This document shows, one piece after another, positions 48,214 to 58,664 of a DNA stretch of 64,000 nt; the stretch's first letter is position 1; each line of letters starts with the position of its first letter. The position numbers and the translations under genes were made by a program. Below the pieces are notes generated by a model, which did no database searches, was not told the origin of the DNA, and saw only the letters and a program-made list of their open reading frames with translations. This DNA comes from Medicago truncatula (lineage: Eukaryota > Streptophyta > Magnoliopsida > Fabales > Fabaceae): NCBI RefSeq assembly GCF_003473485.1, contig NC_053043.1, positions 13,092,001 to 13,156,000 on the forward strand. The letters are read 5' to 3'.

Positions 48214-48739
48214 CTTGACCAATAATTGTAAATGATAGATAAACAAAAATGAAAAAGTTATATGAACAATAATGACAATTTTAGTATTATGATTAAATTT
48301 TAAATTGATTTGGGTGTAATCAAATATTTTTTGGGAGCTAAAAAAAATCAACATTCAAGATTATTTTGCAAAAGTGTAATGTGATGTGGTTAGTTAATAT
48401 TAGATTGAAATGTGATCATTTTAGAAGTTTGTAATTTTCAATTGTTTTTTGTTAGATGTATGTATGTGTATAGATCGAACCATGGGATTATGGGAATCTA
48501 AATATAAAAGTCAAACGTATGTGACAAAATCTCACTCTCAACCACCAATGGAGAAACGCAATTATCGGTTGTCGTTATTGTTTTGCTTTAGAAATTGCTT
48601 TGTTTGGCCTCAAGCATTATGTTATGTCCCGTGAAACATTCTCATTCTCATTCTAATACATCATAACAAAAAATCAAAATTAATTACATATCAAACACCC
48701 ATTTACACATAATTACACAAGTGAACGACAACAATCAAT

Positions 48740-50250
48740 ATGGCAAGTGCAAGGAGATTGGGCATAGCTATGGATTTCTCACCATGCAGCATTAAGGCTT
48801 TTCAATGGACAGTGGATAACATTGTGAAAGAAGGTGATAACCTCATTCTTATTATCATTCGCCCAGAAGAGTATGAGCATGGAGAAATGCAGCTTTGGGA
48901 AGTTACTGGCTCACGTAAGTAATTGCAATCTTCTTGCTTTTACAAATTATTACACAAAGGAGAAAAGTATTATCAATTAAAGTGGTATATATTGTGATTA
49001 TTTTACAATTTTTCTTGGCAAATTTTGAATCATGCTCTTTGAAATTACAATGTCAAATTATTCATATAAGTTGACACTCCATAGACATGCATATTCACGT
49101 AAAAAAATGTGTTCCCTCAATACTTAAAATACAAAAAATATTCATTTACATATGTGCTTTTTGTGCCCTTCTTTGTGCGTGTTTGGATTGTTGAAGAATT
49201 TGACAAAATCACATTGTGTCATCTCAATTTTGACAAACACTAGGTGTCATTATGTTTTTGTTAAACTCAACGTGATTTTAAATAGGAAAAATCATCTTTG
49301 GACATTCAAATACTCCATTTATACATTGAATGAGAAATAAATAGATAGAGCGATTTGATAGATATGATATATTAGTGATGTGATAAAATAAAGGGATAAA
49401 ATGAAAATGAGGTAGAGGTAACCGACGAATTTATCAAATGACTTTTGATTGGTTTATATAAGCATTTTTCAATAAACTATTCATTTTAATTTGATGGCTT
49501 GTAAAAACTATTTTCAATATGACATAAAATATTCATTCGCAGCTTCTGACCATGAAATGTGCTCCTCCTCCAGCTTTCGTATTCGATTCTCCCCAATACC
49601 AATTTAAGCGGACTAGATTACCTTTTTAAAAAATAAAATAAAAAACTACAATTCTATTTATTTGGATTTGAATTTGATGTTCATCATGCAGCTCTCACGC
49701 CTCTGGGTGAGTTCATTAACTCCGATCTCCCAAAGAAATATGAAATCAAAACCGATCCTGAAGTACTTAAAATTGCTACAACCGCCATAGAGCAAAAAAA
49801 GGTAAGATTTAAATTTGATCATGTAGTTATAGATCATGTTTTATTCATATATTATTAATGTAGGTTTTATTTTAGTAACTTTGAGATTTTGTGTGGCATA
49901 GGTTGTGGTACTAGTAAAGGTCTATTGGGGAGATGCTCGTGAGAAATTATGTGAAGCAATTGAACAAGTACCTCTTGATGGTCTTACCATGGGGAATAGA
50001 GGTCTTGGCACCCTTAGAAGGTAGATATACCACCTTAACCCGAAATTGAGAGTTTCATTTTTTTTAATGATATTTCATTGAATATTTTACTATATTGTTT
50101 TTTTTTTTTCTTTTGATGGGATCCGATGCATTAATGTTGGTTTAATGTTTTTTTTTTCTCAGGGCGATAATGGGCAGTGTCAGCAATTACGTAGTGAATA
50201 ATGCTTCTTGTCCCGTTACTGTGGTGAAGAGTTCAGGCCAACACCATTAA
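48740..50250 (+). CDS. Universal stress protein A-like, ATP-binding type
   Basis: Four exons (48740-48914, 49692-49801, 49902-50020, 50163-50250) join in frame to 163 residues, the usual length of a single-domain plant USP. The start [14 protein letters not shown] is the first beta strand. The ATP-binding motif G126-x2-G129-x9-G139-S140 is intact, and the C-terminal strand C-P-V-T-V-V closes the fold. The middle [11 protein letters not shown] is typical of the plant ATP-binding subgroup. Such proteins are soluble dimers linked to hypoxia, drought or nutrient stress; the exact role here is not shown by sequence. Introns are GT-AG; intron 1 is 777 bp. Confidence 0.92.
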
Positions 50251-50374
50251 TTAATTTTTCTATCTAATTTGATATAGGAATAAACATGTACCTTGTTTGA
50301 TGTTTTTAGTGGTTTTCCATATAGTTTTTTTTCTTCTTTCTTTTCAGCCTGTTTATGAATTAACTTTATAAGGA

Positions 50375-50380
50375 AATAAA
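50375..50380 (+). promoter_or_regulatory. Putative polyadenylation signal of the USP gene
   Basis: AATAAA lies 125 nt after the stop codon, within TTATAAGGAAATAAATGT, in a T-rich 3' flank. Position and sequence fit a plant near-upstream element; no transcript evidence is available. Confidence 0.4.
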
Positions 50381-50570
50381 TGTAAGAAAATAGTTTTATT
50401 TGTACTACAAGTGTCCCTACTCCCTAGGGTACATATATAATGAATTGTGTGAGTTCATGAGACACTGCATCTTTGACCGTATATATCAGTAAATAAGAAA
50501 TGAAATCCTAGTGTGCATTTACCTTATCTTTGAACCATTTCAATGTATTTCTCTCACTTTTTCTTTAAGG

Positions 50571-51418
50571 GTGTGTTTGGTTGTGAAGAGAAATTGTGAA
50601 GAGAGAAATAGGTGAGAGAGTATGAAAGAGAGAAATATGTGAGAAATAGAGTAGATTTGATAGATTGTTTGGAATAAGAGAAAGATGAGAGAAATAGAGA
50701 AGAGAGATTTACAATGATTTAACAAATTGACAAAAAAACCCTTACCTTATAAAGTCATCTTTATAAAAAAAATTGTCAAAATGTTAATTAATTATTTCAT
50801 TTTCTAGTGTTGCTATTATCAAATTAGTTGATTAAATAGGATAAAAAAAACATCCTTAAAAAAAAAATTAACAAAATAGGGGAGTTTTTTTGTTTCATTC
50901 GGAAAAGCAAATGTAAAGAAAAAGTTAAAAAATAATGAAAATTAATTATAGAAAAAGAGAAACTTGCGACTTGAGAGTAGTACCAAGCCTTAGTTGTTTT
51001 CCATTTAAGCCAAAATACACAAGATCTTAATTGGGGGTGTTTGCTGCAAATTCATTTGAAACAGAAAAAAAAAAAATTAAAGCTTTGTACACGGTGAGAT
51101 GGTGGAACGCATCTAAGAGACAACATATAACCATGGCAGTACTGGAGATATGAAGAAACAATAGTGAATTGTGATAATAATTAATTAATAATAAATAATA
51201 ATAATGGTAGAACAGAAAACAAAAAAAATGAAGCTGGTTTCTCCCCCCTTTCTTCGCATGTTAGCACAAAAACAAAAAGGCGGTGGACCCCATATTAAAG
51301 CAGTCTCTCTCCCCAATTTCTTTCCAAACCAAACTGAAGAAGTTTGACATCTCTCTCCAATTCTTTCTCTCCAACTTCTCTCTCCCCTTTTTCACCTCAA
51401 ACAAACACAGTGTAAGAA
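50571..51418. mobile_element. MITE-like element with GTGTTTGGTTG ends
   Basis: The left end GTGTGTTTGGTTGTGAAGAG is followed by repeated GAGAGAAATA motifs. The right end, read inward on the minus strand, is CACTGTGTTTGTTTGAGGTG followed by GAGAGAGAAGTTGGAGAGAAAG. Together they form diverged inverted ends about 0.85 kb apart. The interior has no coding frame; an AAT-rich patch lies at 51178-51205. Confidence 0.5.
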
Positions 51419-51639
51419 AACAACTTATATTTGAATCTAGAGTGTTAAAGTATACAAATGGTTAAATTTGTTGGATTTCTGTGGGACCTTAATCATTATT
51501 TCCAACAAGTGCAATTTAGGATTTGCATCACGAAGGTCGTGAATATACCTGTGTTTTGTTTTAATAGGTGGGTCAAATTTTCATGTTATTGAAAAGCAGA
51601 AATCATGGAAGGAATAGGTGAAATTGTCCAATTGGATCA

Positions 51640-52790
51640 GTTTACTACTAGGACCGTTTTTAGCGATTTACGGGTCTTATGCAGAGTATGAAAAAAGAAC
51701 TCCTTATATAACATTATAAACTTTTTCCCTCATAACCGATGAATGAAACATACATTAGTTATGGCGGTTGACATCCCAACTATACTCCCTAAGTCACTAT
51801 TTGAAGCTCTAGGATTAATATCAAGAAATCTCTTTTGAACACCTTGGTGCTTTCATTTCATATTGGAACCATTATCATAACCTTGCTCCCTCACATCATC
51901 GACATTAAGATCATGAGTCTTTAAAATATTTAGTAATTCATTAATAAGTCCTAGCCCGAACGTATCATTAACTTTTAAAAAAAAATCCTAAAAAGAACTC
52001 ATCAATCTTTGTTGTATTATTTGACATATTCACACAACGAATTAAAAGAGTCATTTGTTCTTTGATGACTCAAATCAGGGGTACAATCAAGAATTATCGA
52101 AAAGTATTTTGCCTCTTTAATGATGTTGATGATTGTCTTTGTAACACTTTGTGACAAAAGAAAAATAAATTCATTTTGAATTTTATGTCTAAGATAATGG
52201 TTATGAGTTCATGATTCTGAACGCATCTCACAATCTTGTATTATCAAATTAAATTCCGCAATCATTTAAATCAATCCAAGAAAATTACCATTACTATCTT
52301 GACTTAATTTTTCTTTGGATCCTTGAAATGCAAGATTATTTATTCTTAGCAAGACATTTCAAAACTGGAAGTATTCTATGTAAAACTTGTCTCCAACGCT
52401 CTTTCTCTTTCACAATTTCTTCTTGCAAGTGTTTATCAATTGCCTGATTTTTATCAAATCTCATTCTCAATTCATTCTAAGTATTCATGTAAGTCATATA
52501 TGTTCGACACCATTTTCATGTTGTTTGAGTCTTTGACTAATGCTTCCAATCATTTAAACTCTCACTTGATAGTAAACTAAAGTTATTAGAAGTAGAAGAT
52601 TTAAACAATGTACAACAAAAACAATATACTTTATCAACATATTTGTAATAAATTAGTCATTTTCGATCACTAATCTCACCATTTGTTAATTTTCTTGAAT
52701 AATTCACACATGAAAAATGTCTATAATAATTGTCATTAGAAAAATTAAGATCTATTTATCTAGTAGACCCCTTTTTAACTAGAATATACC
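51640..52790 (-). pseudogene. Decayed hAT transposase (TTF zinc finger / DUF4371 type)
   Basis: Minus-strand fragments follow the order of this transposase family. First N-G-E-I-S-D-R-K-stop-L-I-Y-Y-K and V-D-K-V-Y-C-F-C-C-T-L-F (about 52690-52590), which is the TTF zinc finger. Next [17 protein letters not shown] (about 52110-52060). Then V-R-E-Q-G-Y-D-N-G-S-N-M-K-stop-K-H-Q-G-V-Q-K-R (about 51890-51830). Several in-frame stops and frameshifts separate them, so no protein is made. The end near 51655 ('accgtttttagcgatttacgggtc') may be a remnant terminus. Confidence 0.75.
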
Positions 52791-55420
52791 TCGATATGCC
52801 AGTAAATTAAATTACTTGATTGGATTTGAAATGCCAAAATTTATAGTTTGTACAAAAATTTCGTCTGATATGCGATCATAGTTTGGGAAATCAAAATAGA
52901 TCAAAAGTCTTGTATTTGTTTCATGGATAAAAATTTATTCCGACGAACTTGAACTTGATACTTGTTGCATTTTTGTTTCAAGTTTTAGGAAAATCATGAT
53001 AAAATACTTTTTACCCTCACAAAATAACCATAAATAATTAACCATGGAAATTTTATGTTCCCATAGAATAAAATAACCATAAATTCCCAATCACAAATCA
53101 TTTTAACAAATTTATTTTATACTTAAAATTATAAAGTATAAAATAAATGTGTTAAAATAAATTAGCATATCCAATTGTATTTCATAAACTTTTTCAAAGT
53201 ATTTCACAAGTGATTGTCTAAATGTGTTAAGAGTCTAAGTGCAACAGATAAAATCAAAGTTACAAAGATAAAGAGAGAGAGAAAGCAGACACAAAACAAT
53301 TATATTGGGTCCTCTTAGAATCTAACAGCAGTCCAGTCTCCTTGCACTTTCAAGAGATTTTCACTATAATCACTACTAATTACAAATGCTCAATGACACA
53401 ACCAAGAGACATACAATGCCCAAGCACACAAGCAAGGGACTTCAAAATGCTCAATCACAACTGAAAGAGACTTCTAAGTGTTCACAAATAAAAGAGTTTT
53501 TTACACTTGTTATAAAATGACAAATGTAAGCAATTACACAACATAACAAGACTCTTAAGACTTAGAATTTTTAAGATATGAACTTAGTACGAAATTCTTA
53601 AGTGTTCTATGCACGTTTGAATTTGACAGAGTTTTGTTTTTATTCTTAAGTCTTCAACTCCTTATATAGGCAAAAATTTGAGAGACGTTAGAGAGGTGTC
53701 AGCGCATTAAGAGTCGTTGAGAATCATCAAATCAAAGACGTTGGAATGTTATCTGATATGGTTAATGTCATTTTAAAAGACATTCGAAATCTATTGCTGC
53801 AAATGAAATTATTTGTTCGTTTATTTTGTTCTTGAATTTGGCTAAGTACGTGATTCAGAAAAAGACAAATTGTACTTCTTGAAAGTGACCCTTCTCAAAA
53901 GAAGACAAAGATGACTTGGCTTCTTGGTCCCTCAGAGTCCGAATGCCACATAGTCAGGGTGACTCCAAATCTGAGTGACTTTCTCTTCACTAGCTTCTGG
54001 GTGACTTCTTCTCTTCTGATCTAACATGTTGACTTCTGATTTCCCTTTCTTCAGATCTTCTACCAAGTCTTTTAACTTCTCTTGTGCTTCTAATGCTCTT
54101 ATATATGTTCATACCTTGTTAATTTGTTTTTTTGAAGAGGCTAAAATGAAATTGCATTACCACATCAAAAAGGCCTTCCTAGCACAAGATGTGGACCTTG
54201 TTAAATTTTAATCTATGGTTATGCACATTTAAACATATATTAGCATATTCAATTGTTTTTTAATACTTTGTTATCATCAACAATTTTAGAGTTATTGTAC
54301 AAATCCAATTTTGTTTCAATATGGGAGAGTGCAACACATAATCCATATTCTATTGCTTTTTGTTAGCTTTATTTTCCCTCATCTCTAGATTTTTGGAATT
54401 TGTTACATAACTCCCCTATATATGTAAGAATTGGCAATAGTCAAATGAATCAAGAAGTATTTTTCTTATTTTTTTTTTCTCTATTCCTCTCAAAACTTTT
54501 GGAGCTTGATTCTTGCATGAAAAGATGGGTGTGGCTAGGGTTTGAAGAGCTAGTGAAAAGAAAATCAACGAACATGCAATGGAACAAGCTTTGTGCTCAC
54601 TTCTATAACATAAAGGCTGATTGAAAGTGTGTTTAGTATCAATATCTAACAACTGCATGACACTAACCTACATGATTAAATTCAATCAATTTTATCTTTT
54701 AAGTCATTATCAATGTTCACATATTATTAGTACCAATGTTGTGCATTAGTGTTTCATATCTATTCGGTTCTTAAGAAATTTACCAATTGTATGCATCAAT
54801 AGTCCCGTGATAAAGAAATTCATATATCATCTCTAATGTTTAATTCAAATGTCAAGATTGTTATATTGAATATTTCCTTTTGTGTGTGAATTTTTAGGTA
54901 ATGTTATCATTTGTAATGTCTAGTTCAACCGTCAATGTCAAAATTGTTATATTGGATATTTTCTTTTGTGTGTGTGTTTTTAGGTGATATTTTTCACGAT
55001 GTCTATAGACCCCAAAAAAAAAATCCATCTATCTTATTTTCATTTTATGTTTCCTCATATATATATGGGGTCCTATATTTGGATTATTACTCGCAAACAA
55101 TGCTCCAGTGAAACTTGCAATTTTATTTATCATCAATAGAGCTTATGAGATTGAGAAGACATTAATCACTAAAAAAATCTATTTTAAGAGTGAAAAAAAT
55201 AGATGTAGTATAGTTTCAACCGCTGACAAATTATTGTTATCCCCTCAAAGAATGCATAAACAATGGTTACTATCCCTAAATAGCATCCTATTTTCAAGAA
55301 CAATTCATATAACATGTTTCACTCACAAGTTAAATTAAATCTCCTTACACATAATTCACCATAACACATTTTTTCTCTCTTCTAATTAACTTCTCAAGTC
55401 CCAAACCTTCAAGGAACAAC
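52791..55420. other. Repeat-rich stretch without a gene
   Basis: 53150-54125 contains copia-LTR-like sequence (stop-rich, with 'ctcagagtccgaatgcc' and a 'TATATATGTTCATACC' end), but borders were not fixed. A LINE-tail-like piece lies at 54125-54200. 54840-54990 holds a near-duplicated segment around 'GTCAA..TTGTTATATT..ATATTT..CTTTTGTGTGTG'. No coding feature is visible before the PMEI gene. Confidence 0.35.
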
Positions 55421-56275
55421 ATGAAGTTCATCAACAACAAGAACAACATTAACCTCAAAATTTTCTACATAATCCTAATATGTTTTGCACTAGAAAAATG
55501 CACGGCTCACATATTCCATGACACAACATTACACATAGAAAAACAGCACACTTCAGGTCATCATCACATGGAACATCCTCCGACCCATTCTAGTCATCAC
55601 ACGGCGCATCCTCCGACCCATTCTTCAGAAGCATCCTTCGACTCGCTCTTAATTCCACAAGCGCAAGCACAAGCACCGTCGAAACCAGAACCAGGTCCAG
55701 AACAACAAGCATTTGGCCATTCAGCTTCCTTCAAAAATGCATTCTCCGACCTTCTCAAAGGGGAAATAAGCATAGACCCCATGACAATGCCTCAACACCC
55801 ATTTGAATCAATTAAACAAAGCACCCTAGGAATTGATCAAATATGTATGCACACAGATTACCCCGACATTTGTCTCGCAACAATTCAACCTCTTATAAGT
55901 ATCAATTTGAATTTCGAATTGATTGATGTCCTCGGAGCTGCAATAAAAGTTTGTACTCTACAAGTAAAATTGACAATATCAAAGGTGGCTGCACATGCAG
56001 CTAAGAATCCAGAGGTTGCTAGTGCAGTTGCTGATTGTAAGGAACAATACAATAGTGCTTTGGACAATCTTCAAAAAGCAGCGGATGCTATTGCATCGCG
56101 CGATCTTGGTACAATTACAGTTATGCTTAGTGCTGTTATGGCTGATGTTTCTACATGTGAGAGTGCTTTTGAGGATCTAAAAGCATCACCTACTTCTACC
56201 ATGTCTAGTAACGATGGTTTAGTTAGTATTACTGTTAGCAATTGTCTTTCCATTGCTAATTTGATTCCCTATTAA
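55421..56275 (+). CDS. Invertase/pectin methylesterase inhibitor-domain protein with His-rich extension
   Basis: A single-exon frame of 284 residues. Residues 11-29 are hydrophobic and make a secretory signal. Residues 33-66 are rich in His and Pro with the repeated H-P-P-T-H-S-S motif; about 67-130 are low-complexity (Q-A-Q-A-Q-A, P-E-P-G-P). The PMEI domain spans roughly 133-282. Its four family cysteines are at 142, 151, 206 and 246, with the usual spacing of 9 and 40. C178 and C275 are extra. The family inhibits cell-wall pectin methylesterases or invertases in the apoplast by tight 1:1 binding; which target applies here cannot be told. Most PMEIs are about 170-200 residues, so the N-terminal extension of about 100 residues is unusual. 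A first ATG at 55421 is preceded by a typical A-rich plant leader. Confidence 0.88.
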   Translation: MKFINNKNNINLKIFYIILICFALEKCTAHIFHDTTLHIEKQHTSGHHHMEHPPTHSSHHTAHPPTHSSEASFDSLLIPQAQAQAPSKPEPGPEQQAFGHSASFKNAFSDLLKGEISIDPMTMPQHPFESIKQSTLGIDQICMHTDYPDICLATIQPLISINLNFELIDVLGAAIKVCTLQVKLTISKVAAHAAKNPEVASAVADCKEQYNSALDNLQKAADAIASRDLGTITVMLSAVMADVSTCESAFEDLKASPTSTMSSNDGLVSITVSNCLSIANLIPY

Positions 56276-56688
56276 TATGGTTAATGTTTGTAAATTATAT
56301 GCACTAAAGTCAAGTTTTGGGCATTGGGATTTGGCTTGGATTATATAGGAAAAAGTATTAATTAGTTGTTAAAGGGTAAAAACTCTTGATCAAGAGTTAT
56401 TTGTCAATGTATATGTATTTGTTTGGATTTTTGTTACTTTGTTTTGCTAAATTAACCTATGGTTTTTTAGTTTGTTGTATTTATTTCTATACGGTAGTGG
56501 ATGGAATGTAATTTTGATCTGCATGAATATGAATATATTAATACAAAATTGGAACTAAATATATGTAATGATGTAGTATATGATTGGTTTTGTGGTGGCT
56601 AAAATTGATTTTGACTTAATTGATTTTAGATAAAAGTGAGTTGATGGAAATTAATTCATTTTTGGATGCAAAAACATAAAAATGTTTT

Positions 56689-57231
56689 TTAGTAATTCAT
56701 GTCGTTTGGATAATTTAAATCGAAATTTCTTTTAGATGTATATTTAGAGGTGCCTAGAGCCCAAGCATTGCGCATATCCTCTAATGAGGAGAACTCAAAT
56801 TCATAAAATTCTCTCCCCAATGATACCAATTTCCACTGTCCCGAGATTTTCCACAGTTTCGAGAGTTTCAAAAATAAATACTCGGCAGTACACGGCTTAT
56901 CTCCCTTACTCATAACAAGCCTGCCATGTAAGAGCCGCTTACATTCATCAATTCCCTTTTCATATTCTTCCTGTGTAATCTTAATAATGAGAGAATCATA
57001 TTTGATGATTGGAACCAGTAGCTGCTCATCAATTGTCGTTACTGAGCCACTTAAAGCCTGCGCAAAAGTAACCTTCGGTTGTACTTGCACCGGTTTAGTT
57101 TGCTTCGTAAAATCCTTATCTGTGAATGATACAGTTGTGATTGCAGGTGTGGAAGAATTATGCAACCATAAGGCTGGTGAAAAGGCCGATTGGGCTGAAA
57201 ACTCTGCCTGCCAAGCGAAAGGCATGACCAC
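56689..57231 (-). CDS. DUF4283-type retroelement ORF1 fragment
   Basis: An open frame of 180 residues. Residues about 75-165 match the DUF4283 domain found in ORF1 of plant LINEs: I-K-I-T-Q-E-E-Y-E-K-G, L-H-G-R-L-V, W-x3-G-x-W-K-L-V-S-L-G-R-E-F-Y-E-F-E-F and M-R-N-A-W-A-L-G-T. The domain normally continues with a tryptophan-rich part and a zinc knuckle; here it stops after Y-P-N-D-M-N-Y, so it is truncated. The N-terminal 70 residues are Thr/Val-rich linker. Probably a dead retroposon fragment, although it has no internal stop. Confidence 0.65.
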   Translation of the reverse strand: MVMPFAWQAEFSAQSAFSPALWLHNSSTPAITTVSFTDKDFTKQTKPVQVQPKVTFAQALSGSVTTIDEQLLVPIIKYDSLIIKITQEEYEKGIDECKRLLHGRLVMSKGDKPCTAEYLFLKLSKLWKISGQWKLVSLGREFYEFEFSSLEDMRNAWALGTSKYTSKRNFDLNYPNDMNY

Positions 57232-57420
57232 AGCTGGAACAGCGAAGAAAACTTAATAACCAAGCTGGAGCGTTTAGAAATTGGTATCTTGGATGAAGAA
57301 ATTGGATCACGTGATTCCCAAAAGCAAAGAACAATTGGATGGCAATTTGCTTTAAAGATTCGACGGCAATATGCTGGACGGTGCGCATGCTAGGCAATAT
57401 GCTTTAGAGATTTAGAGAAT
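57232..57420 (-). pseudogene. Upstream part of the DUF4283 fragment, frameshifted
   Basis: The minus strand upstream of 57231 stays open in another frame (57158-57397) and overlaps the DUF4283 frame, as expected if one reading frame was split by an indel. No motif can be named in this part. It lies 320 bp from the 3' end of the nicotianamine synthase gene. Confidence 0.3.
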
Positions 57421-57736
57421 TATTCAACAATTAGTTAAACTAATGAAGAGATAAAGCGTAATCAACTAAGTTCTCATTAAAGATTAATCATTTTTCCAAC
57501 TGTAATAACATAATAAGATAACAACATAACGATTTTCAATTACTGATTACGACAATGTAATATGATAGGACAAATTACACTTCATCATCGATCTACAATC
57601 ACAACATAACATGATATCATTCAATCTGAAACAAATTACATGCATTATTAATCATAATAATGAATTAAGCCTGGTCATCGATGCTTAACTCATCTACAAC
57701 ATTCCCATGGTTAAAACCTTCAACATCACTTGTTTT

Positions 57737-58585
57737 TCAAGTAATCCCTTGTTGATTCACCAAACCCTTTCTTGCAACAATGACCGAATTTATAACCTCG
57801 TCAGTTGGATGAAAAATGGACAAAACTTCAAAACCTTTAAGATCACAAGAAGGATCAACAACATGATAAAGAAAAGCTTTAGCACCATGTGCACTCCTTA
57901 GAACAAGAATGGCACCAGGAGCCATGTATTTAGCCAAGTGATTAATCACTTTTGCTTTCTCCTTTTTGTCCATACCAACCAATGCAGCCAAAAACACAAC
58001 ATTAAACTCTTTAAGTTCATTTTTCACATCAACAATATCACTAGTGTGAAAAAGCATTCTTTTTGACAAGTCATTGTCTTTTGAGATTAAATCATAAGCT
58101 TTTGAATTTGCCAATGAATCAATGTCAAAGTTGTGGAAACATGTTTTTGTTAGGTAATAGGTTGCTAATATGATTGAGGTTAGAGGAAGTGGGCCAGAGC
58201 CAATAAAGGCAAGTTTTGAAGGAACTTGAGTGATGTGTTTGGTGAACATAGTGAATTCTAAATGTGTGAGTTTTAGGTAATTTTTGTAGTAAGGGAAGAT
58301 TTTTATGTGGTTTAGTGGGTTTTCATTTGATCCTATGAGAGTTGAGTAATGACTTTCAAGTAATCCTTCAGCTTTTCCACAAAGGGTAATTAGTTTAGCA
58401 ATTTTTTCTTTGATTTCTTGGGACAATTGAGTAATATCAAATTCATGACATGGGGTGGTGCATGTTGTTACTAGTTGGGTAAATAAGTCATTGACTTGGT
58501 TTGGGGGATTAAGGCTTCCTAACCTAGAGAGTTTGTCGTAAATTTTACATACCTTTTCGATTATCACCTCTTGACGATTGTCCAT
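57737..58585 (-). CDS. NAS: Nicotianamine synthase
   Basis: A single exon of 282 residues, intronless as in other plant NAS genes. It condenses three S-adenosylmethionine molecules into nicotianamine, the chelator that moves Fe, Zn, Cu and Ni in phloem and cells. Family landmarks run in order: C-G-K-A-E-G-L-L-E-S-H (about 69-79), N-P-L-N-H-I-K-I-F-P-Y-Y-K-N-Y-L-K-L, P-S-K-L-A-F-I-G-S-G-P-L-P-L-T-S (SAM-binding), C-F-H-N-F-D-I-D, V-V-F-L-A-A-L-V-G-M-D, A-P-G-A-I-L-V-L-R-S-A-H-G-A, and F-H-P-T-D-E-V-I-N-S-V. The protein ends soon after V-A-R-K-G, lacking the variable tail of 30-40 residues found in most plant NAS (about 320). The catalytic core is complete, so it is probably active. Confidence 0.95.
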   Translation of the reverse strand: MDNRQEVIIEKVCKIYDKLSRLGSLNPPNQVNDLFTQLVTTCTTPCHEFDITQLSQEIKEKIAKLITLCGKAEGLLESHYSTLIGSNENPLNHIKIFPYYKNYLKLTHLEFTMFTKHITQVPSKLAFIGSGPLPLTSIILATYYLTKTCFHNFDIDSLANSKAYDLISKDNDLSKRMLFHTSDIVDVKNELKEFNVVFLAALVGMDKKEKAKVINHLAKYMAPGAILVLRSAHGAKAFLYHVVDPSCDLKGFEVLSIFHPTDEVINSVIVARKGLVNQQGIT

Positions 58586-58651
58586 TCTTGTATTAATATA
58601 TGATCTAATCTGACTTTTATGATAGATTTATGTTGTTACGCACAAAGAAAC

Positions 58652-58664
58652 CTAATTTATAACA
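58652..58664 (-). promoter_or_regulatory. Putative TATA box of the nicotianamine synthase gene
   Basis: The minus strand reads GTTATAAATTAGG about 70 bp upstream of the start codon, a suitable distance for a short 5' leader. No iron-deficiency element was confidently recognised further upstream. Confidence 0.35.

Noticed and set aside
56987..57256. 89-codon plus-strand frame.
   Set aside because: Antisense shadow of the DUF4283 frame.
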